NCBI GenBank assembly: GCA_015494595.1
Contig: WGAX01000086.1
Location: 1 to 6,125, forward strand
Direction: 5' to 3'
DNA from: Nitratiruptor sp.
Lineage (GTDB): Bacteria > Campylobacterota > Campylobacteria > Campylobacterales > Nitratiruptoraceae
DNA: 6,125 nucleotides
Shown here: piece after piece, positions 1 through 5,225 of the stretch
Layout of the letters: each line of letters starts with the position of its first letter
Numbering within the stretch: the first letter of the stretch is position 1
Notes under the pieces: model-generated
Databases searched by the model: none
Told to the model about the DNA's origin: nothing
What the model saw: the letters and a program-made list of their open reading frames with translations, nothing else
Program-made: the position numbers and the translations under genes

Positions 1-1
1 A

Positions 2-1153
2 ATCCAAACACTTAGCGAATCACTCACTATTGCAATCACCTCTTTAGCGAGAGAGCTTAAAGCTAGCGGTAAAGATGTGCTTAGCTTTTCAGCAGGTGAG
101 CCAGATTTTGATACACCTAAAGCTATTAAAGAGGCGGCTATTAGAGCAATTCATGAAGGGTTTACCAAATATACAGCGGTTGAAGGAATTCCAGAGCTTA
201 GAGAGGCAATTGCTGCCAAACTCCTAAGAGACAACAACCTCTCATACAAACCAGAGGATATAATTGTTAGCAATGGCGCCAAACAGAGCCTTTTTAACCT
301 TACTCAAGTCCTTATTGATAAGGGTGATGAAGTAGTTATTCCCTCTCCCTATTGGGTCACTTACCCTGAGCTTGTCAAATATGCAGGTGGAAAACCTGTT
401 ATAGTAGAGACTAATGAGCAATCTGGCTTTAAGATTACGCCAAAGCAGCTAGAAAGCGCAATCACTCCAAAAACAAAAATGCTCATTCTTACCACCCCAT
501 CAAACCCAACAGGCGCAGTCTATACAAAAGAGGAGTTAGAAAGCTTGGCTAAAGTGCTTGAGGGCACAAATATTTTTGTAGCAAGTGATGAGATGTATGA
601 AAAGCTTGTCTATGGGGATACACTCTTTACAAGTGCAGCGAGTATTAGTAAAGATATGTATGAGCGCACCATCACCATCAACGGCCTTAGTAAATCTGCT
701 GCAATGACAGGCTGGCGTTTTGGCTATCTTGCCACGCCAAATCAAGATCTCATTAAAGCTATGAAAAAGCTGCAGAGCCAAAGCACCTCCAATATTAACT
801 CCATCACACAAAAAGCAGCAATTGCCGGTCTTGATGGCTCTATTGAAGAAGATATTGAGATGATGCGAAGAGAGTTTGAGAAACGAAGAGATAGAGCAGT
901 AGAGCTGTTGAACAATATAGATGGGCTATCTGTCATTACTCCTGATGGAGCCTTTTATCTTTTTGTCAACCACACCCAAGTAGAAAAAGATTCAATGGAA
1001 TTTGCAAAAAAGCTGCTTGAGCAAAAGGGCGTAGCGGTAGTGCCAGGAATTGGTTTTGGAAGTGATGGCTACTTTCGCTTCAGTTTTGCTACCGATTTAG
1101 CAAGTATTGAAGAGGGTATCAGGCGTATAGCAGAGTTTGTACAAAATTATTGA
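2..1153 (+). CDS. aspB: Aspartate aminotransferase (class I/II, PLP-dependent), 5' end cut off by window
   Basis: Cytosolic PLP enzyme that exchanges the amino group between aspartate and 2-oxoglutarate, linking oxaloacetate to amino acid synthesis. The frame is open from base 2, giving 383 visible residues that begin IQTLSESLTIAI. This is the normal N-terminal helix of the family, so the GTG at 77 is internal and the true start is only a few codons left of the window. Visible fold-type I motifs are the PLP-phosphate region SNGAKQSLFN, the PSPYW substrate loop, SNPTGAVY with the PLP-contacting Asn, SDEMYEKL with the Asp that pairs with the PLP nitrogen, the Schiff-base Lys in NGLSKSAAMTGWRFGY (codon 231 of the visible frame), and the substrate-carboxylate Arg in FRFSFAT (codon 359). 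It ends directly on a terminator and converges with the - strand cluster. Related class Ib enzymes can use other amino acids such as glutamate or prephenate, so exact specificity is less sure than the family. Confidence 0.95.
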   Translation: MQTLSESLTIAITSLARELKASGKDVLSFSAGEPDFDTPKAIKEAAIRAIHEGFTKYTAVEGIPELREAIAAKLLRDNNLSYKPEDIIVSNGAKQSLFNLTQVLIDKGDEVVIPSPYWVTYPELVKYAGGKPVIVETNEQSGFKITPKQLESAITPKTKMLILTTPSNPTGAVYTKEELESLAKVLEGTNIFVASDEMYEKLVYGDTLFTSAASISKDMYERTITINGLSKSAAMTGWRFGYLATPNQDLIKAMKKLQSQSTSNINSITQKAAIAGLDGSIEEDIEMMRREFEKRRDRAVELLNNIDGLSVITPDGAFYLFVNHTQVEKDSMEFAKKLLEQKGVAVVPGIGFGSDGYFRFSFATDLASIEEGIRRIAEFVQNY

Positions 1154-1185
1154 AAAAGGCCTGTTGTCAGGCCTTTTGGCTTTTT
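1154..1185. terminator. Bidirectional intrinsic terminator between convergent genes
   Basis: Directly after the aspB stop there is a perfect 10-bp stem, AAAAGGCCTG paired with CAGGCCTTTT, closed by the 4-nt loop TTGT (1154-1177). On the + strand the T-rich descending arm is followed by GGCTTTTTG. On the - strand the same stem descends into TTTTT and then CA, so it can also stop transcripts of the 60-aa gene, whose stop is at 1188-1190. The A-tract/GC-stem/T-tract layout fits a Rho-independent terminator working both ways. The hairpin is seen directly; its activity is inferred. Confidence 0.88.
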
Positions 1186-1187
1186 GT

Positions 1188-1370
1188 CTACATTCTCTTC
1201 TCTATTGTGTTGAGATGATGCTGTTTTATCCTTTTTTGTCTCATATCCATTATAAACAGAATCAAGGCAAACACTCCCACACTTATATACATTACACTAT
1301 CAAAGGATTTTGTCATAAGTCCAACTATACCAGCCCCCATCAATACCACTAAAGCCACTAACTCTTGCAT
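1188..1370 (-). CDS. Small two-helix membrane protein, unknown function, coupled to pglB
   Basis: A 60-residue protein that I do not recognise. Two hydrophobic stretches (about residues 3-20, ELVALVVLMGAGIVGLMT, and 26-43, VMYISVGVFALILFIMDM) are joined by a short polar turn. A basic tail follows, RQKRIKQHH. By the positive-inside rule this predicts a helical hairpin in the inner membrane with both ends in the cytoplasm. The ATG at 1370 lies 1 nt after the pglB TAG stop, and AGGA inside the last pglB codons sits about 7 nt ahead of it, so translation is probably coupled to pglB. The gene stops just before the shared terminator, closing the transcript. A + strand frame over the same bases crosses the aspB end and the terminator hairpin and is less credible. 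That this is a real gene rests on the coupling, SD spacing and membrane-protein composition. Confidence 0.72.
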   Translation of the reverse strand: MQELVALVVLMGAGIVGLMTKSFDSVMYISVGVFALILFIMDMRQKRIKQHHLNTIEKRM

Positions 1371-1371
1371 T

Positions 1372-3414
1372 CTACATTCCTACTAGCTTAAAAATTTTAG
1401 CATCTTTACCAAAATAAAGCGTCTTATAGAGAGTTTTATCTAAATTATTAAAAAAGAAAGCCTGAAAGAAAAAGCTATTAATATAGCGATATGCTCCAAT
1501 AATAAATCGATTTTTATAGACAATTATTGCATAATTCTCTCTTCTATAAGGTATTATAACTTTAATTTTAGCTCCATTACTAAAGTAGATAGTACCAATT
1601 TTATCCATTTTTTTCCCTACATAAAGAAGCCCCCGTTGTAAATCAATCCTTACACTCTGCCCGAGCAAAATCCCCTTTTTGGTATCTAAGGCTCTTAATC
1701 TATCAATCCATATAAATCCTCGCCTCTTCTCCCCTTTTAAATAGGAGAAATTCTCAATCACAGGAAGCTTGCTCAAAATCCGATCATCAAAATAGTAGTA
1801 AATCCCATTTTTCCGAGGAGACTTAAGAGTGTCAAATTTAGAAAAAAGCTCCCTTAATGGATACTTTTTAATCACATAAGGTAAAACTGCCCAAGGATAA
1901 ATCTTATCAAACTCCTCTATAAAAAAACGATCCATCTTGGCAATAAAATGCTGATCGTAGCTAAAGAGAGTCTTTGCTACAATATAGTTATCATACTGAT
2001 GTTTTCCATTATCTATAAGGGTTCTCTTATTGGAGTAATACCAAAGAGGCCATCCATAATCCCACCAAGTAAGAATATAACCTTTATCTTGTTTGTTTAG
2101 ATATGTATCAATAGCTGCCACTTGATTTTTAATAAAAAATGGCTTGAGCATATAGTTATAGAGCTGCATAATATGCAGATAATAGACCACTAAAGAAAAT
2201 GCTGAAATATAAAAGAGATATGAAGAAAATTTGCCTTTTACTTTTTGTGATATAAAATATAATAGATATACATTACCACTTACAATAGGAATTACCATAA
2301 ATGTAGTAAACCGCACACCAGCCTTCAACGAAACAAAACCTAGCAGATATGGAAAAAGCAGTAGTGCTGCCTCCTTGCGCTCTCTTATGAGAAGCAAAAG
2401 TCCAACACTACCCAATAGAAAAAGGAGCATATTTCCACTACTATAGGTGACAAGCTGCGTAAAAGTTATTCCTCGTGACTCTGCTACCGTTTTTAATGTA
2501 GCCTCCAGTGCAATCTTTTTACCACCCTTTTCCACTAGCTCATAACGCTGCTTCTTTTGCAAATAATCAAAAGCCCTTTGCAAATAGCCAGCTTTATATC
2601 CATACACTCCTCCACCTACTGCAACAATCAAAAAAACAGGCAAAAAGGCTTTATAGCTCACTCTTTTTTGCAAAAGGATTGCTACAACTGTTAGGATTAT
2701 AATTGCTGCAACCCTTATCATCAAATTAAAAGGTAAAAAGGCTGCCATTATAATCAAAAATCCTAAGTAGCCACTACTATTTTTGCGATCAAAAAGTAAC
2801 AAATAGAGTGCAAAAAAGATTAACATTCCAAAGGTCAAAGGCTTTGCAGAGTGGTAGAATAGATGAAAAAGAGTAATAAAAGAGGCAGCAAGCACTGCAA
2901 AAAGTAAATTTTTGCGCTTAAGAAGAGCTATAAAACTATAAAGAATAGCAAAAAAGAGCACAAAATTGAAAATATCTGTATCGCAATACCCCAAATGGGT
3001 GCGAAAATAATAATTCATAGCAATTGAAGCTGCCAGTGCACTCCAAAAACCAAGTTTAGCCAGATTAAACTCATTAAAGATTAAAATAATAGGTACAACT
3101 ATCAAAGATGAGAAAAAGGCAGGAAGAAAAAAGATAACACTATTAAGAGTTAGATGAAAAAATTTAGCTATATAATAGAGAATAAAGCCTAATGCTGTCT
3201 CAGGATTAAAAGCAAGATTACTCCCAGCTAAAAGTTTTTTGGCATAAAATCCATACAACCCCGCATCTGCCGTCCAGATTGCTATAGGCTCACCTCTATA
3301 GAAAAACTCTGGATGCTCTTGTGCCACCCAAAAAAGAAACAAGCGAAAAAATAGGGCAAAAAGATATGCTGCAACTATATAAAAAGAGAGTTGATATAAG
3401 TTACTTTTACGCAT
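1372..3414 (-). CDS. pglB: Undecaprenyl-diphosphooligosaccharide-protein glycotransferase (PglB/STT3 family)
   Basis: Inner-membrane oligosaccharyltransferase that moves a lipid-linked glycan onto Asn of N-x-S/T sequons on the periplasmic side. From ATG 3414 it has 680 residues (C. jejuni PglB about 713). A multi-helix region (about 9-425) precedes a soluble C-terminal domain. Catalytic features match Campylobacter PglB: Asp50 (TADAG), Arg138, GYCDTD with Asp145 and Asp147, T-x-x-E with Glu312 in external loop 5, Arg368 (GVRFT), WWDYG at 450-454, and His472 (NGKH). The C-terminus DAKIFKL is also typical. Differences: Tyr324 where C. jejuni has Arg328, I-x-x-K-x-x-x-I (546-553) at the MI/DK motif, and Trp after WWDYG where Campylobacter has Tyr. 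Start choice: the frame is open to a TTG at 3456, but that codon touches a hairpin and lies upstream of a probable -10 box. The ATG is followed by MRKSNLYQ and then TM1. No other pgl gene is in view. Confidence 0.93.
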   Translation of the reverse strand: MRKSNLYQLSFYIVAAYLFALFFRLFLFWVAQEHPEFFYRGEPIAIWTADAGLYGFYAKKLLAGSNLAFNPETALGFILYYIAKFFHLTLNSVIFFLPAFFSSLIVVPIILIFNEFNLAKLGFWSALAASIAMNYYFRTHLGYCDTDIFNFVLFFAILYSFIALLKRKNLLFAVLAASFITLFHLFYHSAKPLTFGMLIFFALYLLLFDRKNSSGYLGFLIIMAAFLPFNLMIRVAAIIILTVVAILLQKRVSYKAFLPVFLIVAVGGGVYGYKAGYLQRAFDYLQKKQRYELVEKGGKKIALEATLKTVAESRGITFTQLVTYSSGNMLLFLLGSVGLLLLIRERKEAALLLFPYLLGFVSLKAGVRFTTFMVIPIVSGNVYLLYFISQKVKGKFSSYLFYISAFSLVVYYLHIMQLYNYMLKPFFIKNQVAAIDTYLNKQDKGYILTWWDYGWPLWYYSNKRTLIDNGKHQYDNYIVAKTLFSYDQHFIAKMDRFFIEEFDKIYPWAVLPYVIKKYPLRELFSKFDTLKSPRKNGIYYYFDDRILSKLPVIENFSYLKGEKRRGFIWIDRLRALDTKKGILLGQSVRIDLQRGLLYVGKKMDKIGTIYFSNGAKIKVIIPYRRENYAIIVYKNRFIIGAYRYINSFFFQAFFFNNLDKTLYKTLYFGKDAKIFKLVGM

Positions 3415-3444
3415 CGCTACTCTTTTATTGAAGTTAGTAGCTTT

Positions 3445-3453
3445 ATTGTAGCA
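3445..3453 (-). promoter_or_regulatory. Putative extended -10 promoter for pglB
   Basis: On the - strand the bases read TGCTACAAT, an extended -10 (TGn) plus a hexamer one mismatch from TATAAT. It lies about 30 nt upstream of the pglB ATG, so a start point near 3438 would leave a leader of about 25 nt. No TTGACA-like -35 is present; the -35 position falls in the preceding hairpin. Weak or absent -35 boxes are common for the main sigma factor in Campylobacterota. If real, this promoter excludes the TTG at 3456 as the start on its transcript. Sequence match only. Confidence 0.45.
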
Positions 3454-3454
3454 C

Positions 3455-3473
3455 AAAGGGGCTAAACCCCTCT
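3455..3473 (-). terminator. Small GC hairpin after the 98-aa gene, weak terminator or attenuator
   Basis: Beginning 1 nt after the TAA stop of the 98-aa gene, the - strand reads AGAGGGG, loop TTTAG, CCCCTTT. This is a 7-bp stem with one G-U pair. The T-tract is only three long before G, so termination would be partial at best. Its position between a stop codon and a probable -10 box fits a boundary that thins read-through from the ilv-lpxD transcript into pglB. The hairpin is visible; the role is inferred. Confidence 0.4.
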
Positions 3474-3474
3474 T

Positions 3475-3771
3475 TTAATCGCCTCCTATTCCCTCATCTA
3501 TATCAAGAGGCGTGGCTTTTTCATCTGGCACATACTCTTTACCAAACTCTTTTTTGGCTAATTGTAAAGCTTCAATCAGATCATCAATATTCTCATATGG
3601 AATATGCACTTTCCACTCTGGATTGAGTGCATTGCCTTTCAGGGATATGCCAATGCTTACAACCGGCTCGCTTCCCTCTCCATAGGGCTCAGTAATATGG
3701 GCAACACTTACTACCCCATCCTTTGTGCCGTGTAGATGAAAAATCTTGATTTCACTATGTGTTTTTGCCAT
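3475..3771 (-). CDS. Conserved-looking small soluble protein of unknown function
   Basis: A 98-residue protein without signal peptide or membrane segment, presumably cytoplasmic; I do not recognise its family. The first 55 residues look like alternating beta strands (IKIFHLHG, VVSVAHIT, VVSIGISLKG, WKVHIPY). One amphipathic helix follows (about 60-75, NIDDLIEALQLAKKEFG), then an acidic, Gly-rich flexible tail (PDEKATPLDIDEGIGGD). The strands-then-helix plan faintly recalls small nucleic-acid-binding folds such as PC4-like proteins, but the key residues are not clear enough to claim it. The ATG at 3771 is fixed by a perfect AAGGAGGT five nt upstream. It lies 20 nt after lpxD and could be read from the ilv-lpxD transcript, from its own extended -10 box, or both. 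The strong ribosome site suggests high expression. Confidence 0.85.
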   Translation of the reverse strand: MAKTHSEIKIFHLHGTKDGVVSVAHITEPYGEGSEPVVSIGISLKGNALNPEWKVHIPYENIDDLIEALQLAKKEFGKEYVPDEKATPLDIDEGIGGD

Positions 3772-3776
3772 TATTG

Positions 3777-3784
3777 ACCTCCTT
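3777..3784 (-). promoter_or_regulatory. Perfect Shine-Dalgarno sequence of the 98-aa gene
   Basis: AAGGAGGT on the - strand, fully complementary to the 16S rRNA anti-SD core, with a 5-nt spacer (CAATA) to the ATG at 3771-3769. The other starts in this window have only 3-6 matching bases, so this site stands out and settles the start codon. Confidence 0.85.
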
Positions 3785-3790
3785 TTTGAG

Positions 3791-3799
3791 ATTATACCA
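3791..3799 (-). promoter_or_regulatory. Putative extended -10 promoter for the 98-aa gene, overlapping the lpxD stop
   Basis: The - strand reads TGGTATAAT, a consensus TATAAT with the TGn extension. The TAA inside it is the lpxD stop codon. A start about 7 nt downstream would put the ribosome site almost at the 5' end of the message, with a leader under 20 nt. No good -35 is seen at 16-18 nt spacing, only a T/A-rich stretch. The match is good, but AT-rich genomes produce chance TATAAT, so confidence is moderate. Confidence 0.45.
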
Positions 3800-4754
3800 T
3801 ACTGCTTTTTTTCAAAAGCCTAGCAAGCAGAGCTTGCAGTTTTAGCCACTGTTTATGCTCCATCAGTGGAAAGCCTGAGTAGACCTTTTTACCCTCAATC
3901 GACTTTGTCACTCCCCCTCTTGCAGCAATTACTGCAAAATCGCCAATTGTAAGATGTCCAGCAGTCGCAGCCTGCCCACCAATAATTACATTTTTGCCAA
4001 TTTGAGTGCTGCCAGAAATCCCAGCTTGTCCAGCCATAAGGACATTTTCACCAATAATGCAGTTGTGGCCAATTTGGATTAAGTTATCTAGCTTTGTGCC
4101 CCTTTTAATAACGGTTGAGCCAAATACTGCCCTATCAATAGCACAATTTGCTCCAATCTCCACATCATCCTCAATCACTACATTGCCATTTTGATATATT
4201 TTAATATGGCGCCCCTCTTTAGTGGTGGCAAAGCCATATCCGTCACTGCCAATAACACTGCCTGCGTGAATGATGCAGTTTTTGCCAATAACACAATCTC
4301 TATATATTGTTACATTGGGATAAATTAGGCTATTATCCCCTATTCTTACATTATCTCCAATAACTGCACCACTCATTATTGTCACATTTTCACCAATGAC
4401 ACTATCAAAGCCGATATAAACACCATCAGCTATGTGACAATTTTTGCCAATAAAGGGCTTTTTACCCTCTCTTTGCATCGGCTCTTTGGCAAAGAGTTTA
4501 GAAACTTTAGCTAAGGCTACATAAGGCTCATCACTTATAAGTGCACTTACTCCCTTGGGTAAAAATTTCACAAACTGCTTTTGCACAATAACTGCACCAG
4601 CTTTTGTCTCTTTTAGGGCTTTGAGATACTTTCTGTTTTGCAAAAAGGATAATTCATCCTCTTTAGCCTCTTGCAAAGAGTTAAGTGCTCTTATCTCTTT
4701 ATCCTCGCCCACTAGTTCTAGGCCAAAATCTTTTGCTATTTGAGTAAGAAGCAT
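3792..4754 (-). CDS. lpxD: UDP-3-O-acylglucosamine N-acyltransferase (lipid A synthesis)
   Basis: Third committed enzyme of lipid A synthesis: it transfers a hydroxyacyl chain from acyl-ACP to the 2-amino group of UDP-3-O-acylglucosamine, in the cytosol as a homotrimer. The 320 residues show the family plan. An N-terminal uridine-binding domain (1 to about 100, with LSFLQNRKYLKAL) is followed by a left-handed beta-helix of hexapeptide repeats (about 101-285, many IG[EKD]N turns) and a C-terminal helix (295-315) with a basic end. His230 in LIQIGHNCIIG matches the catalytic base (His239 in E. coli). HAGSVIGSDGYGF (163-175) and GHLTIGD (266-272) are further conserved blocks. Length is slightly below the E. 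coli enzyme (about 340). The ATG lies 1 nt after the ilvN stop with GAGAGG close upstream, so translation is probably coupled. An ilv-lpxD link is, as I recall, also found in C. jejuni, and gives an outer-membrane gene the same transcript as amino acid synthesis. Confidence 0.97.
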   Translation of the reverse strand: MLLTQIAKDFGLELVGEDKEIRALNSLQEAKEDELSFLQNRKYLKALKETKAGAVIVQKQFVKFLPKGVSALISDEPYVALAKVSKLFAKEPMQREGKKPFIGKNCHIADGVYIGFDSVIGENVTIMSGAVIGDNVRIGDNSLIYPNVTIYRDCVIGKNCIIHAGSVIGSDGYGFATTKEGRHIKIYQNGNVVIEDDVEIGANCAIDRAVFGSTVIKRGTKLDNLIQIGHNCIIGENVLMAGQAGISGSTQIGKNVIIGGQAATAGHLTIGDFAVIAARGGVTKSIEGKKVYSGFPLMEHKQWLKLQALLARLLKKSSMV

Positions 4755-4755
4755 A

Positions 4756-5223
4756 CTACCTCTCTATGGCTACAACGCCGCTTCTTACAATCTCTTTGGG
4801 ATTAAAGCGCTTAAGGGCACTAATAAAGTTTGTAATTCTCTTTGGCTCATCAGCAGCCATTATAATAGCGCTATCTACACCGATATTTACAATGTTACCG
4901 TTATATGCCCGACACAGCGCCTCTACATCTGCTAAACGCTCCTCTAGAGGGATCTTTGCTAAAACCATCTCCTTTTCTACCAGCTCACTATGCTCAATAA
5001 CTTTATAGACGGGGATTAATTTATGCAACTGCTTAATAATTTGCTCAATAACTCTTGGCGATCCATTTGTAACAATTGTAAGACGCGAATATTTACTATT
5101 TGGAATAGGTGCTACTGTAAGACTCTCTATATTATATCCTCTTGCTGCAAAGAGCCCTGTAATTCTTGTTAAAACTCCATGCTCATTTAAAACTATAACA
5201 GATATTACTTTTCTCATCTCCAT
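4756..5223 (-). CDS. ilvN: Acetolactate synthase, small regulatory subunit
   Basis: Regulatory partner of IlvB in acetohydroxyacid synthase, the first shared step to valine, leucine and isoleucine; it raises activity and carries valine feedback control. The 155 residues have the usual two-part form. An N-terminal ACT domain (about 4-78, LNEHGVLTRITGLFAARGYN then ESLTVAP) is followed by a C-terminal domain ending in the conserved ARSGVV-like block (here VRSGVVAIER). Asn13, Gly16 and Asn31 match E. coli IlvH Asn11, Gly14 and Asn29, where mutations give valine resistance, so feedback inhibition by valine is expected. The ATG at 5223 has AAGGA six nt upstream, formed by the end of ilvB; the alternative Met3 has no usable spacing. 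The gap to ilvB is 2 nt. It is called ilvH in some genomes. Confidence 0.97.
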   Translation of the reverse strand: MEMRKVISVIVLNEHGVLTRITGLFAARGYNIESLTVAPIPNSKYSRLTIVTNGSPRVIEQIIKQLHKLIPVYKVIEHSELVEKEMVLAKIPLEERLADVEALCRAYNGNIVNIGVDSAIIMAADEPKRITNFISALKRFNPKEIVRSGVVAIER

Positions 5224-5225
5224 CT

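Noticed and set aside
77..1153. GTG at 77 as the start of aspB
   Set aside because: The frame stays open to base 2 and the upstream codons read IQTLSESLTIAI, the conserved N-terminal helix of the family. There is no ribosome site before the GTG. The gene is simply cut by the window edge.
1137..1352. 71-aa reading frame on the + strand
   Set aside because: It overlaps the end of aspB in another frame, runs through the terminator hairpin, and has a His/Tyr-rich, unlikely composition. The - strand frame over the same bases has a ribosome site and a membrane-protein pattern.
3415..3456. TTG at 3456 as the pglB start (14 more residues)
   Set aside because: The codon overlaps the foot of a hairpin, lies upstream of a likely -10 box, and adds a polar stretch with no counterpart in Campylobacter PglB as I recall it.
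3809..3837. Inverted repeats at the 3' end of lpxD (GCAAGC/GCTTGC with a 3-nt loop; GCTTTT/AAAAGC beside it)
   Set aside because: Both are short, lie inside coding sequence, and have no T-tract after the stem, so neither makes a convincing terminator.
3950..4450. Recurring short motif resembling tttgccaataa in lpxD, like a repeat array
   Set aside because: The copies are irregularly spaced and encode the IG[EKD]N turns of the hexapeptide beta-helix. This is protein-level repetition, not a CRISPR or DNA repeat.
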